A stretch of 64,000 bases of DNA from Paenibacillus phyllosphaerae (GCF_014192105.1 NZ_JACHXK010000014.1:1-64000); one strand, 5' to 3'; positions 8,039 through 17,821 are shown, numbered from the stretch's first letter. The notes: generated from the letters alone by a model not told the origin. Translations and numbers: made by a program.

Positions 8039-8067
8039 AATATATCATGATATATGAGTTTTGCCAA
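8039..8067 (-). promoter_or_regulatory. Promoter of the AraR-type regulator overlapped by a 16-bp palindrome
   Basis: Minus strand: TTGGCA (8062-8067), 17-base spacer, TATATT (8039-8044). A perfect palindrome ATATATCATGATATAT occupies 8040-8055, covering the -10 box and most of the spacer, as expected of an autorepression operator. Its core (ATATnCATG) partly resembles the spacer of the mannan operon promoter. Confidence 0.65.
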
Positions 8068-8164
8068 GCTGAGTTGACATATCAGGCTGCTGACTGCATC
8101 GGAGTTGAATTAATCCCCTTTCGGAGCGCGGCACGCAGATAATCGTCCATACAGCCTCATGCAT

Positions 8165-9364
8165 TTACCGGCTTTTCCGGTACTGGTTTGGCGACACGCC
8201 AACCGCCTTCTTGAATGCCGTGCTGAAGTAATGCTGGGTTTCGTAGCCGATTCGATGGGCAATCTCATGCATGGCCAGATCGGTCTCGCTAAGCAACAGG
8301 ATCGCTTGCTTGATCCGCATATGGGTGAGCATGCTGACAAAGGATGTCCCGGTCTCCTGCTTGAATATCCGGCTCAAGTAGACGGTCGACACGCAAAGAT
8401 CGCTTGCCACGCCTTCCAGCGACAGCAGCGGTTCATGGAACCGTGTCTCGATCAGTTCCTTCGTCCTGCGCACGAGCGGAGATAAACGGGATTCCCGATG
8501 GACAGCCGATCTTGCTTCGGCGTACAGCTCCGGAATGCGCAACATTTCCCCTTCCGTCTTGTGGTAACTCGCAAGCACCTGGATTTTCAAATATTCGGCG
8601 ATGCTCCCCTGAATCCGTTCCAGCTGCCCTTCGCTTGGCGCCCCCCAGACGAACAATACGATAAGGCCGCTTTGGTCCCGGCAATGGATGCAGACTAATC
8701 CGTCCAAGCACTCTTCCACAATATTCTCCATCGCGAACAGCAGCAGTTGGCGGTCACGCTCCGAATAGAACGATCTTCCATTCGATTGTTCCGGCCAGCG
8801 CAACACACCAACCAACTGAGGCGCCTCTTGAGGCATCCGCAGGAAGAGGAGCTGTTCCTCGATTTCCTCCCGTGCCAGATCGCCTTTGATCCACTCGAGA
8901 CAGAAGCGTTCCCGCAGCAGCGTGAAATTCTTCTCGATTTGCTTCGAAGCCATATGCAGCCGTTCATCCTCGATGATCGACGCATTCAATTGGGTAACGA
9001 CACGATCCAGCACATCGGTGAGCGCAGCGGGATTAATCGGCTTGAGGATATAATCGTCCACATTCAGCTTGATCGCTTCGTGGGCGTAGGCGAACTCGTC
9101 GTGCCCGGTGATGATGACCACTTTGCAGGCCGGAAGCTGTTCCCGAATATGCTGAATCAGCGTCAAACCGTTCATAATCGGCATGCTGAGATCGACCAGC
9201 AAGATATGAACGCGATGGAGCACCGCGAGCTCCAAAGCTTCTTCGCCGTCTTCGGCTTCGCACACGACCTCCATGCCGAGCCGGTCCCACGGAACCGAAC
9301 CGCGGATCCCTTCGCGAATAATCGTTTCATCATCGGCAATCAACACTTTCCATCTAGGCGCCAT
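8165..9364 (-). CDS. YesN-type response regulator with AraC/XylS DNA-binding domain
   Basis: Residues 4-120 are a receiver domain: acidic pocket ADDE (about 10-13), phosphoacceptor Asp58 in LVDLSMPIMNG, and Lys108 in YILKPIN. The middle region is the variable linker seen in YesN proteins. The last 100 residues contain two helix-turn-helix motifs (LEGVASDLCVSTVYLSRIFK and MHEIAHRIGYETQHYFSTAF) of the AraC family. It follows GGAGG by 10 bases and overlaps the kinase gene by 11 bases, so the two are translationally coupled. It probably activates the ChvE-GguAB importer genes (inference from order). Confidence 0.95.
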   Translation of the reverse strand: MAPRWKVLIADDETIIREGIRGSVPWDRLGMEVVCEAEDGEEALELAVLHRVHILLVDLSMPIMNGLTLIQHIREQLPACKVVIITGHDEFAYAHEAIKLNVDDYILKPINPAALTDVLDRVVTQLNASIIEDERLHMASKQIEKNFTLLRERFCLEWIKGDLAREEIEEQLLFLRMPQEAPQLVGVLRWPEQSNGRSFYSERDRQLLLFAMENIVEECLDGLVCIHCRDQSGLIVLFVWGAPSEGQLERIQGSIAEYLKIQVLASYHKTEGEMLRIPELYAEARSAVHRESRLSPLVRRTKELIETRFHEPLLSLEGVASDLCVSTVYLSRIFKQETGTSFVSMLTHMRIKQAILLLSETDLAMHEIAHRIGYETQHYFSTAFKKAVGVSPNQYRKSR

Positions 9365-11198
9365 AACGTTGCCCCTCCTCCTTCGACCGAATGATCGGAT
9401 GATCGATGGTTACGGTCGTCCCAACTTTAAGCTGGCTCGATATCGTCAGACCATAGCCATCGCCAAAACTCAATTGAATGCGCTCCTGTACATTCCGCAG
9501 CCCATAGCTGCCGACCGCCGACTCAACCGATCGCGCTTCGCCGCCTTCCGGTTTCGTCTCTGCCGGCTGTTTGCCGTTCCATGCAAGCATCTGCTGCAGC
9601 TCGGCGCAACGCGATTCGCTCATGCCCGCCCCGTTATCTTCGACAGTGAACCGTATTGAGCTGCCCGTAACGCTCGCGCGGATCGTGATCATCCCGGGGC
9701 CCCTTCGCTCTTTGATTCCATGGTAGATGGCATTCTCCACGATCGGCTGCAGGAAGACTTTCAGCACTAGCAATCGCCCGATCGCTTCCTCATCCACTTC
9801 AATCCGGTAGTGGAGCTTCTCTTTGTAACGCGTCTGCTGAATGTTCAGGTAGCTTCGGATATGCTCGAGTTCTTCGGCCAGCGCAATCATCTCTTGTCCT
9901 TTGCTGAGGCCGATCCGGAACAGCTTCGACAGCGATTGGACCATCTCGGTCGCCTCCTGCGCACCGTCCTTGCGGGCCAGCCATTGGATCGTATCCAGCG
10001 TGTTGTACAGAAAATGGGGCTGGATATGCGCCTGCAAGCTTCGCAGCTCCGCCTCCCGCTTCTGCCGCTGCTCCAGGCCGACTTGTCCGATCAGCCTGTT
10101 GATCTGAGCCAGCATCTTATTGAAGCTTTGGCCGAGCAGGCCGACCTCGTCCGTTCTGGACCCCGGGATCCGAATATGCATATTGCCTTCCTCGACCTTG
10201 CGCATGAACGAAGCTAATTGGGTGATCGGCCGAGAGATGGAATGAGAGAGATAATAGGAAGCCGCGATGCCGAGCATACAGACGACGAAGACGAAAGAGA
10301 CCAGGTAGAGATTCAAATCCTTAATTTCTTGCACGGTATCCGCCACGGAGAATACGCCTAAGGTCGTCCAATTGGTGAAGGAAGACTGCTGATAAATGAA
10401 CTGCAAATCCGCACCGTTCACTTCTTCCGCGAATGTGCCCGAAGTCATGTTCAGCTTCCCGACATCCAACAGGCCGGCCACGGAATTCCGCGGGGCATAG
10501 ATACTTTCGCCTTTGTCATCGACGACCATCAAGTAGCCGGACTTGCCAAGCGTCACATCGCGAAGAGTCTCTGCAATGACGCGCAGCTTGAGGTCGATCA
10601 GCACGACCCCTTCCGTCTTCTGGGACTCCGGCTCCAGAATCGCCCTGACGCCGGAGACGATCTCGCTGTCCTTGTAATTGGCATGGGTGATGACGTTACG
10701 GCCCGAAGGGTGACCGATCAATTGAAAAATGCCTTGGGCGGCGACGGCCTCCTTATACCAGCTCTCCTCCGTCAAATTCCGGTCGTTGCGCGCATACATG
10801 TCGTTGCTGAGGTATTCGCCATCACTGTTGACGACCATGATTCCCGCGACCTCGCTGTACAGCGTCGTGAATCCTTCGAGGAATTTGGACGTGCGGTACT
10901 GGGTCTCGTCCCCGGCAAGCGCAGCCGTTCCTCCTGTCAGGAAGGACTGAATCTCCGGATTCATCGCGATAAAATAAGTGATGCTCTGCAGATTGGCGGC
11001 GTAGTGATCGAGCGACTTGTTGACATTGCCGATCAACTGCTCGGTCTGATTGTTGACTTGCTTCTCGATCGTGCCGTTCGTTGCCCATGCGATGAGAATG
11101 CCGATACACAGAGCAGGAAGGGTGCTGATCAGCAGAAAGTGAACAATCAATTTATTGCGGATCGACCAGTTATTAAGCTGAAGCCATTTGAGCGGCAT
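9354..11198 (-). CDS. YesM-type sensor histidine kinase
   Basis: Membrane sensor of 614 residues. A first membrane segment (IVHFLLISTLPALCIGILIA) precedes an extracellular dCache-like domain of about 260 residues; a second (LYLVSFVFVVCMLGIAASYY) is followed by HAMP (SISRPITQLASFMRKVEEGN), the His_kinase domain with phospho-His in LQAHIQPHFLYNTLDTIQWL, and an HATPase with N-box VENAIYHGIKE and DNGAGMS. Encoded between an anchored sugar-binding protein and its response regulator, it most likely reads that protein's sugar occupancy, as described for XylFII-LytS systems of clostridia. Confidence 0.94.
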   Translation of the reverse strand: MPLKWLQLNNWSIRNKLIVHFLLISTLPALCIGILIAWATNGTIEKQVNNQTEQLIGNVNKSLDHYAANLQSITYFIAMNPEIQSFLTGGTAALAGDETQYRTSKFLEGFTTLYSEVAGIMVVNSDGEYLSNDMYARNDRNLTEESWYKEAVAAQGIFQLIGHPSGRNVITHANYKDSEIVSGVRAILEPESQKTEGVVLIDLKLRVIAETLRDVTLGKSGYLMVVDDKGESIYAPRNSVAGLLDVGKLNMTSGTFAEEVNGADLQFIYQQSSFTNWTTLGVFSVADTVQEIKDLNLYLVSFVFVVCMLGIAASYYLSHSISRPITQLASFMRKVEEGNMHIRIPGSRTDEVGLLGQSFNKMLAQINRLIGQVGLEQRQKREAELRSLQAHIQPHFLYNTLDTIQWLARKDGAQEATEMVQSLSKLFRIGLSKGQEMIALAEELEHIRSYLNIQQTRYKEKLHYRIEVDEEAIGRLLVLKVFLQPIVENAIYHGIKERRGPGMITIRASVTGSSIRFTVEDNGAGMSESRCAELQQMLAWNGKQPAETKPEGGEARSVESAVGSYGLRNVQERIQLSFGDGYGLTISSQLKVGTTVTIDHPIIRSKEEGQRYGA

Positions 11199-11234
11199 GG
11201 AAGTATCCCCTCCCTCTTCGATGTGTCTCGGCGG

Positions 11235-12245
11235 TTATTTGGCGTAATAGTGGTCAACGTTCGCTTGGGTGACGACGGTGATGCCGGTATCCACATAAGC
11301 CGGCAGCGGGGACACATCCGTCTCCTGCCAGTCCGGTATGGGATCGATTCGTTCATTATGCACATGAAAGAGCTGCATGAGCGACCAGTAGCCCATGTTC
11401 CACGTCCCCTGCGCAAGCGTCGCGGAGATCGTCCCGCTCTTCACCATATCGAGCGTCCCCTTATTGGTATCGAAGCTAATGATCCTCACCTGTTGGAGTT
11501 TGCCCTCCTTCAGAACGGCGTTGCCGGCGCCGACGCCGCCGTTCGCTTCGGTGACGAAGATCCCCCGAAGGTCCGGATACAGCTTCATCATCTCCAGCGC
11601 CTTGCGTTCGGACTCCAGCTGATCGCCTTTGCCGTCCGCGATGCTCACGAGCGTAAGATCGGGGAATTCCTTGCGCAGCGTCTCTTGGAACCCCCTTGTC
11701 CGCTCTTGGTGATTGAGCTGGTGCGGATGCGTAATAATCCCAAGCTCCCCTTCCGTGCCGACGAGCTCGGCCATCTGGCGCGCAGCCGTTACGCCCGCAT
11801 TGTAATTGTCCGTGCCCAGGAACGAGTAAGCCTTGCTATCGGGCGCGTCCGAGTCGAACATGACAACGGGGATCCCCGCCTCAACCGCTTTGTTAATCGC
11901 CGCATTGAGCGCTTCGGAGTTAATGGCGGTAATCGCGATGCCCGCCGGTTTCCTGGCGATCACCTGCTCCAGAACCGTGACCTCCTCATGGACGTCATAC
12001 TGCGTCGAGCCCCGGTACTCGACGGACACCCCGAGCGCTTCCGCCGCATCCTCGAAGCCTTTGAGCGCATTCTTCCAATAATCGATCCCAGTGAGAAAAT
12101 TGACCATCACGTATTTCTCGTCCCGCTCGCCGTGCAGACCTGTCACGGCGTTCAGGTTTCCGTCGCCATCACGCAAATAGGCGGTGAAGAGGTAAGCCAC
12201 GAAAGTGCCGATCAGCACGAGATAGAGCAGCAGCAGCTTCTTCAA
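11235..12245 (-). CDS. Membrane-anchored sugar-binding protein, probable co-sensor of the YesM kinase
   Basis: The protein belongs to the periplasmic binding protein family of ribose/galactose receptors (family 4): MVNFLTGIDYWKNALKGFED, AGIAITAINSEALNAAI, PVVMFDSDAPDS and GIFVTEANGGVGAGNAV. Instead of a lipobox it has an uncleaved-looking N-terminal helix (KLLLLYLVLIGTFVAYLF). TTG at 12245 is chosen because it follows GGAGG by 7 bases. It precedes the kinase gene by 36 bases, and no permease follows it, so a sensory rather than a transport role is likely. Confidence 0.88.
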   Translation of the reverse strand: MKKLLLLYLVLIGTFVAYLFTAYLRDGDGNLNAVTGLHGERDEKYVMVNFLTGIDYWKNALKGFEDAAEALGVSVEYRGSTQYDVHEEVTVLEQVIARKPAGIAITAINSEALNAAINKAVEAGIPVVMFDSDAPDSKAYSFLGTDNYNAGVTAARQMAELVGTEGELGIITHPHQLNHQERTRGFQETLRKEFPDLTLVSIADGKGDQLESERKALEMMKLYPDLRGIFVTEANGGVGAGNAVLKEGKLQQVRIISFDTNKGTLDMVKSGTISATLAQGTWNMGYWSLMQLFHVHNERIDPIPDWQETDVSPLPAYVDTGITVVTQANVDHYYAK

Positions 12246-12403
12246 GCCAATCCCTCCAAGCAAGCAGTATATAATCGCATTCCATTATATCATCGCGTAT
12301 TGAAAGCGCATACGCACGTTCTTCTCTATGCGCCAAAGTCCGTTTACATCCGCTTGTTCGGACCCGTATCCCGCAGGCGGATAGGCTTAGAATCGGCAAA
12401 AAA

Positions 12404-12416
12404 CGCGGCATCCGCG
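12404..12416 (-). terminator. Intrinsic terminator after gguB
   Basis: On the minus strand CGCGG-ATG-CCGCG is followed by six T. It ends the ChvE-GguA-GguB operon and implies that the binding protein-kinase-regulator unit has its own promoter. A TATAAT at 12284-12289 (minus strand) is a possible -10 box for that unit; no convincing -35 was found. Confidence 0.65.
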
Positions 12417-12451
12417 CATACATGCACGCTTCGGCCGCGCCTTCTACCAAC

Positions 12452-13615
12452 TTAAGAGGCTTTGTTTTTGTTATATAAATCAAAGGCGACCGCAAGCAGC
12501 AGGACAAGTCCCTTGATCCCTTGCTGATAATCGATGCCAAGCCCGATCAGCGACATGCCGTTATTCATCACGCCCATGACCAGACCGCCGATGATCGCGC
12601 CGATTACCGTGCCGACGCCTCCACTCGCCGATGCGCCTCCGATGAAGGCCGCGGCGATGGCGTCGAGCTCGAAATTGACGCCCGCCTTCGGGGTTGCCGC
12701 GTTCAGACGGGCCGCGAAGACAAGGCCTGCCAGCGCAGCCATGACGCCCATGTTGACGAATACCCAGAAGGTGACTTTCTTCGTCTTCACCCCGGACAGC
12801 TTCGCCGCTTTCTCGTTGCCCCCGAGCGCATAGATATGCCGGCCCATGACCGTTTTGCGCATCACGAAGGTGTAGACGGTGACCAATACGAGCAGCATGA
12901 TCAGAATATTGGGCAACCCTTTATACGAAGCAAGCACGTACGTGAACAGATTGATGACCAGCACGATGCCGATCAATTGAGCCAAGTAAAGCGGGAACGG
13001 GAGCACGTCGAACTGATACTGCCGCTGAATGAGTCTCGCGCGCCATTCCATGAAGATATACAGCAGCGAGAACACGATGCCGGCAAGCAGCGTCACCATA
13101 TGCAGATCCCGCTCCCCGGGCAGGTCCGGAATAAATCCGGTGCTGATGGAGAGGAAGCCGGCCGAGAACGGGGCGACGGACTTCCCGTCCAGGACGAGCA
13201 TCGTCAGTCCCCGGAACAGCAGCATGCCGGCAAGCGTTACGATAAAGGAAGGGATGCGCACATAGGCGACCCAGAATCCTTGCCACGCGCCTACCGCTGC
13301 ACCGATTAGGAGGGAGAGCACGATGGCGATTGGGAACGGCATCTGATGATTGACCATCATGATCGCGGAGACGGCGCCGACGAAAGCGGCGACCGAACCG
13401 ACCGACAGGTCGATATGCCCGGTAATAATGACGAGCAGCATGCCAATTGCCAGAATAAGAATGTAGCTGTTCTGAAGAATCAAATTCGTAATGTTAAGCG
13501 GCTTCAGCAGTATGCCGTCCGATAAAATTTGGAACAGCAGCATGATAAAAATAAGTGCGATGATCATGCCATATTGCCGAACATTGCCTCGAATGGCGCG
13601 AAGTGCGGTTTCCAT
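12452..13615 (-). CDS. gguB: Sugar ABC transporter permease, GguB/MmsB/XylH type
   Basis: Polytopic membrane protein of 387 residues with about ten hydrophobic segments, typical of the CUT2 permeases that pair with a double-domain ATPase. Recognisable stretches are GHIDLSVGSVAAFVGAVSAI near residue 70, IPSFIVTLAGMLLFRGLTM and GGNEKAAKLSGVKTKKVTFW, which is the conserved cytoplasmic loop, and GGASASGGVGTVIGAIIGGL. It starts 6 bases after the ATPase gene stops, with AGGGGG as ribosome binding site. It forms the channel of the ChvE-dependent importer. Confidence 0.93.
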   Translation of the reverse strand: METALRAIRGNVRQYGMIIALIFIMLLFQILSDGILLKPLNITNLILQNSYILILAIGMLLVIITGHIDLSVGSVAAFVGAVSAIMMVNHQMPFPIAIVLSLLIGAAVGAWQGFWVAYVRIPSFIVTLAGMLLFRGLTMLVLDGKSVAPFSAGFLSISTGFIPDLPGERDLHMVTLLAGIVFSLLYIFMEWRARLIQRQYQFDVLPFPLYLAQLIGIVLVINLFTYVLASYKGLPNILIMLLVLVTVYTFVMRKTVMGRHIYALGGNEKAAKLSGVKTKKVTFWVFVNMGVMAALAGLVFAARLNAATPKAGVNFELDAIAAAFIGGASASGGVGTVIGAIIGGLVMGVMNNGMSLIGLGIDYQQGIKGLVLLLAVAFDLYNKNKAS

Positions 13616-13621
13616 GCTGTC

Positions 13622-15145
13622 CTACCCCCTGCTTGTCATATATTTCATCAATACTTCCTGGCTTGCTTCCTCGCGCGGAACGACGCCCGTGAACCGCCCT
13701 TCGTTCATCACGTAGATGCGATCGCACATCCCGAGCAGTTCCGGCAGCTCGGAGGAGATCATGAGAATGCCTTTTCCCTGATCCGCCAGCTGATTGATGA
13801 TCGTGTAGATTTCATATTTGGCCCCCACGTCGATTCCGCGGGTCGGCTCATCGAGAATAAGCAGATCGGGCCCAGTGAAGATCCATTTGCTGAGGACGAC
13901 CTTCTGCTGATTGCCGCCGCTGAGGTTCCCGGTCTTCTGATGGATGCTCGGCGTCTTGATGTTCAACTTCTTGCGGAAGCCTTCCGCCTCGACCACTTCC
14001 CGATTGTCATCGACGACGAACCACTTGGAGATCTGACGGAGATTGGCCAGCGTCGTATTGCGTTTGATGTCATCCATCAAGATTAACCCGTACTCTTTGC
14101 GATCCTCGGTCACGTAAGCAATGCCGGCATCGATCGCTTTGCTGATGTTCGTCAGCTTCAGCTCCTGGCCATCCTTGAACAATTGGCCGCTGATCCGCTT
14201 CCCGTACGATTGTCCGAAGATGCTCATCGCAAGCTCGGTTCGCCCAGCTCCCATCAGGCCGGCAATCCCGACGATCTCCCCCCGCTTCACGTCGAAGTTC
14301 ACGTCATCGACGACTTTGCGGTCGGTCTGAGCCGGATGATACACGGTCCAGCGTTTCGCCTCGAACAGCGCTGCTCCAATGTTCGGTTCGCGTTCCGGAT
14401 AACGGTGGGTCAGATCGCGTCCGACCATGCCTTTGATGATCCGGTCTTCGGTGATGTTATCCGCGTGCACGTCCAGCGTCTCGATCGTCCTGCCATCACG
14501 CAGAATGGTAATCGAATCGGCCACCTTCATAATCTCGTTCAGCTTATGGGAAATGATAATCGAGGTAATCCCCTGTTTCTTGAATTCGAGCATCAGGTTC
14601 AGCAGATTCTCGCTGTCCTCTTCGTTCAAAGCTGCCGTCGGTTCATCGAGAATGAGGAGCTTCACTTTCTTCGAAAACGCCTTGGCGATCTCGACGAGCT
14701 GCTGCTTGCCAACCCCGATCGAACCGGCCTCCGTATTCGGATTCTCGTTCAATCCCACCTTCTGGAGCAGCTCCCGCGTCCGGACTGTGGTCGTATGCCA
14801 ATTAATCACGCCTCTTACCGATTGCTCGTTCCCAAGGAAGATATTTTCTGCAATGGACAGCTGCGGAATCAGAGCAAGCTCCTGATGGATGATGACGATC
14901 CCCAGCTCCTCGCTGTGCCGGATCGACCGGAATTCGCACACCTTTCCATTAAACAAAATATCGCCTTCGTAGGAGCCGTGCGGATACACGCCGGAGAGCA
15001 CTTTCATCAGCGTCGATTTGCCGGCGCCGTTCTCCCCCATCAGTGCATGGATCTCGCCTTCCTTCACCTGCAAATTGACATTCCCCAGCGCCTTCACCCC
15101 AGGGAAGGTTTTGGTGATATTGCGCATTTCCAACAAGACATTCAT
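13622..15145 (-). CDS. gguA: Sugar ABC transporter ATP-binding protein with two ABC domains, GguA/MmsA/XylG type
   Basis: Two nucleotide-binding domains in tandem drive CUT2 sugar import. The first has Walker [18 protein letters not shown] and Walker [17 protein letters not shown]. The second has a modified Walker A ([16 protein letters not shown], Lys replaced by Arg), a signature [15 protein letters not shown] and [16 protein letters not shown], a degeneration that is standard in this family. Length (507) fits the family. It lies between the binding protein and permease genes. Confidence 0.95.
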   Translation of the reverse strand: MNVLLEMRNITKTFPGVKALGNVNLQVKEGEIHALMGENGAGKSTLMKVLSGVYPHGSYEGDILFNGKVCEFRSIRHSEELGIVIIHQELALIPQLSIAENIFLGNEQSVRGVINWHTTTVRTRELLQKVGLNENPNTEAGSIGVGKQQLVEIAKAFSKKVKLLILDEPTAALNEEDSENLLNLMLEFKKQGITSIIISHKLNEIMKVADSITILRDGRTIETLDVHADNITEDRIIKGMVGRDLTHRYPEREPNIGAALFEAKRWTVYHPAQTDRKVVDDVNFDVKRGEIVGIAGLMGAGRTELAMSIFGQSYGKRISGQLFKDGQELKLTNISKAIDAGIAYVTEDRKEYGLILMDDIKRNTTLANLRQISKWFVVDDNREVVEAEGFRKKLNIKTPSIHQKTGNLSGGNQQKVVLSKWIFTGPDLLILDEPTRGIDVGAKYEIYTIINQLADQGKGILMISSELPELLGMCDRIYVMNEGRFTGVVPREEASQEVLMKYMTSRG

Positions 15146-15247
15146 CTTAAGCCATCACCATGCCCCTCGAAAGAATAAGAAGGATTTCGCGGCCGCCGCG
15201 AAGGGCCGCCGCGAAATCTTAAGATCCGCTTTCGTTATGCCTTACGA

Positions 15248-16381
15248 TTATTTCAGCTCATCTTCCGTGTAGTAGCCCGAGTCCACGAGCACTTGCTTGT
15301 AGTTGGTCTGGTCCACGGATACCGGCTCCAGCAGGAACGACGGCACGACCTTCACGCCATTGTCATAGGTCTTCGTATCGTTGACTTCCGCTTCCTTGCC
15401 CTCGATGACCGCTTCTGCCATCTTCACGGCAACCTTCGCAAGCTCGCGGGTATCCTTGAATACGGTCGACGTCTGCTCGCCGGCAATGATCGACTTGATC
15501 GAAGCCAGTTCGGCGTCTTGCCCGCTGATTACCGGCATCGGCTTGTCGCCGGAGCCGTACCCGACGCCTTTCAAGGAGGAGATAATGCCAATGCTGATGC
15601 CGTCATAAGGGGATAATACGGCATGCACCGAATCATCCGAATAGTTCGCGCTCAGCAGATTATCCATGCGGGATTGAGCCGTCGCGCCGTCCCAGCGAAG
15701 CGTTGCCACTTGCTCCATGCTCGTCTGCTTGCTCTTCACGACAAGCTTGCCGCTGTCGATGTACGGCTGCAGAACGGACATCGCGCCGTCGAAGAAGAAG
15801 TAGGCGTTATTGTCATCCGGCGAACCGGCGAACAGCTCGATGTTGAACGGTCCTTTGCCATCCTTAAGGCCGAGTTTCCCTTCCAGGTAGGAAGCCTGAA
15901 GCACGCCGACTTTGAAATTGTCGAAGGTCGCATAGTAGCTGACATGCTCCGAATTCTTGATCAGACGGTCATAGGCGATGACTTTAATGTCTTGATCGGC
16001 TGCCTTCTGCAGTACATCGGTCAGCGACTCGCCGTCGATCGAGGCGATAACGAGCACCTTCACGCCCTTGGTAATCATGTTCTCGATTTGAGCGACCTGG
16101 TTCTCGATGACGTCTTCCGCATACTGCAGGTCAACGCTGTAACCGAGCGCTTCGAATTCCTTCTTCATGTTGTCTCCGTCAGCAACCCAGCGTTCGGACG
16201 ACTTCGTCGGCATCGAGACGCCGACTTTTCCTTTGTCGCCGCTTGCATTGCCGTTCGTCGATCCTTCCGCTGCCGCGTTGCCTCCTGAATTGCCGTTGTT
16301 CGTGCCGCCGTTATTGCTTCCGCAGGCTGCGAGTACAAGAACGAGCATCGTGATCATGACGAGTGTAAGCGCTTTTCTCAT
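15248..16381 (-). CDS. chvE: ChvE-like multiple-sugar-binding lipoprotein
   Basis: The N-terminus has a lipoprotein signal ending [10 protein letters not shown]. The mature part matches the Agrobacterium ChvE sequence as I remember it over long stretches: [80 protein letters not shown] and [19 protein letters not shown]. ChvE-type receptors bind galactose, glucose, arabinose and related aldoses. First gene of the gguAB operon; ribosome binding site AAAGGGG. The sugar bound here is not determined by the sequence. Confidence 0.93.
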   Translation of the reverse strand: MRKALTLVMITMLVLVLAACGSNNGGTNNGNSGGNAAAEGSTNGNASGDKGKVGVSMPTKSSERWVADGDNMKKEFEALGYSVDLQYAEDVIENQVAQIENMITKGVKVLVIASIDGESLTDVLQKAADQDIKVIAYDRLIKNSEHVSYYATFDNFKVGVLQASYLEGKLGLKDGKGPFNIELFAGSPDDNNAYFFFDGAMSVLQPYIDSGKLVVKSKQTSMEQVATLRWDGATAQSRMDNLLSANYSDDSVHAVLSPYDGISIGIISSLKGVGYGSGDKPMPVISGQDAELASIKSIIAGEQTSTVFKDTRELAKVAVKMAEAVIEGKEAEVNDTKTYDNGVKVVPSFLLEPVSVDQTNYKQVLVDSGYYTEDELK

Positions 16382-16521
16382 CTTGTGCGTGGTCCCCTTT
16401 CGTTAGTGGATGAAACGTGATAGCTCTATCTTAGAAGATGGGGCCTTAGCGGTCTTTGCAATAAATCACCTGATTTTTATAAAAAATTAACTTTAATTGG
16501 CAACTGCTGTTCAACGCAAAA

Positions 16522-16546
16522 AGCAGCCGATCTTAAGATCAGCTGC
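16522..16546 (-). terminator. Intrinsic terminator after the anti-sigma gene
   Basis: On the minus strand AGCAGC-GATC / GATC-GCTGCT closes on TTAA, followed by TTTT. It ends the sigma/anti-sigma operon. A separate perfect palindrome TGAAACTTAAGTTTCA lies next to it (about 16562-16577), reminiscent of the TGAAAC/GTTTCA arms of the dispersed repeat. Confidence 0.75.
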
Positions 16547-16584
16547 TCCACAACGTGGGTATGAAACTTAAGTTTCACTCCTCC

Positions 16585-17277
16585 TTACTTCGTAAGCGAT
16601 TCGGCTAGCGCCATCGCCTCAGCTCCCGTAATCGGACCGCTGATCCCGTACTGAACGCCGTCGACGGTCCAGAACAGTTCGGTGTACGTCTCTTGTTCCA
16701 GCACGAAACCTTCTGCGCCGCTTACTTGCGTCTTGGAGAATAATTCCTGCGGGAATGCAGCTGCCATGCGGCTCGCCGTGAAGGTCACAGCCTTCTCTCC
16801 GGACACATAGGTGAAGATAATATCACGGACCGGTTCGTTCTCCATGCCGACCGACACCATCTCCGAGAGCGAATAGCCCTCCAAAGTTACGCCAGGGAGC
16901 AGCAGGTCCGAGCCGAATGCGGTTTTCGCTTCTTCTGCAGATCCAAGCGGCGTTGTAATGAGAGCGCTCAGATCCGTTCCTGTGCTAGTGCCGCCTTCAT
17001 TGACTGAAGGTCCGCCGCCTGCCTCATTTCTTACAGGTGCGGGATCTGCCGCTTGCTCCAGGAGCGGGTAACCTGCGACGAACATGACGGCTACCGCCAA
17101 TGCCCCGGCAGCCATGTACCACCGTTTCGGGAAGGCCGATCGACGGGTTACCTTCTCTGCCGCCGCTTGCTGCCGAATATTGTCCTTCACACGATTGCTC
17201 AATTCCATTCGCGAAAATAACATCTCATCCGCCTCCTTGCGAAATTGTTCTTGCACCTTACGATCCATATCGGCCAT
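16585..17277 (-). CDS. Anti-sigma factor-like membrane protein (DUF4367-type C-terminus)
   Basis: The N-terminal 45 residues are charged and cytoplasmic, one membrane segment follows (WYMAAGALAVAVMFVAGYPL), and about 150 residues are extracytoplasmic. The last 110 residues (LEGYSLSEMVSVG to ELFWTVDGVQYGISG) resemble the DUF4367 domain found in sigma-associated proteins of Bacilli. The gene overlaps the preceding ECF sigma gene by 20 bases, the classical layout of a sigma factor with its antagonist. The signal sensed is unknown. Confidence 0.82.
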   Translation of the reverse strand: MADMDRKVQEQFRKEADEMLFSRMELSNRVKDNIRQQAAAEKVTRRSAFPKRWYMAAGALAVAVMFVAGYPLLEQAADPAPVRNEAGGGPSVNEGGTSTGTDLSALITTPLGSAEEAKTAFGSDLLLPGVTLEGYSLSEMVSVGMENEPVRDIIFTYVSGEKAVTFTASRMAAAFPQELFSKTQVSGAEGFVLEQETYTELFWTVDGVQYGISGPITGAEAMALAESLTK

Positions 17278-17821
17278 CGCTCATTTCCCCCTTGTTCATG
17301 ATCTGCGCCAAAGCTTCCCGCGCCCGGTGCAGGCGGTTACGGACGGTCCCTTCGGGTGCCGCTGTCGCTTCGGCGATCTCCTTGGTGCTGAGGTCCAGAT
17401 AGTAGTACAAATACAACACTTCCTGATAGGGCAAGGCCAAGCGGAGAACATATTGCAGCACTTCGCTCTTCGTGAGCCGTTGCAGCGCCTCTTCTTCAAC
17501 GCTGATCGTTCGGCCCAGTTCCATGCGACTCGGGTCGGTCGGCTGCTCTTGGAACATCCGTACCCCCATTTTGTCTCTGCACACATTCACCGTAATCGTC
17601 GTAAGCCAGGTCTTGACGCTGCTGTCCCCGCGGAACGAAGTCCATTTGCGATAAGCTCGCAGGAACACCTCCTGACTGATATCCTCTGCAAGATGCCGAT
17701 CACCTGTATAAAAATAAGCGGTGCGCATAACGATTGCGCCGTATTGGTCCATTAGCTGCTCAAGCGCTTGAGCGGGATCTTGCGAAAAATCGTTCTTCTT
17801 CGTCGTGCCGGCCGGCTTCAC
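17258..17821 (-). CDS. ECF RNA polymerase sigma factor
   Basis: A 187-residue sigma-70 family protein with only regions 2 and 4. Region 2 includes YTGDRHLAEDISQEVFLRAY and SVKTWLTTITVNVCRD; region 4 has LPYQEVLYLYYYLDLSTKEI and APEGTVRNRLHRAREAL. It starts with GTG placed 6 bases after GGAGGTGAT, an almost perfect ribosome binding site. A possible autoregulated promoter (TGCAGC, 17 bases, CGTCTA) lies just upstream on the minus strand; this is weakly supported. It is likely held inactive by the overlapping anti-sigma gene product. Confidence 0.94.
   Translation of the reverse strand: MKPAGTTKKNDFSQDPAQALEQLMDQYGAIVMRTAYFYTGDRHLAEDISQEVFLRAYRKWTSFRGDSSVKTWLTTITVNVCRDKMGVRMFQEQPTDPSRMELGRTISVEEEALQRLTKSEVLQYVLRLALPYQEVLYLYYYLDLSTKEIAEATAAPEGTVRNRLHRAREALAQIMNKGEMSDGRYGS

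Noticed and set aside
10683-12455. 590-codon plus-strand frame opposite the kinase and binding-protein genes
   Set aside because: Antisense frame spanning two real genes; no ribosome binding site and no domain.
16517-16580. Palindrome TGAAACTTAAGTTTCA considered as a fourth copy of the dispersed repeat
   Set aside because: Shares only the outer TGAAAC/GTTTCA arms; inner hairpin and flanking bases are missing, so at most a distant relative.
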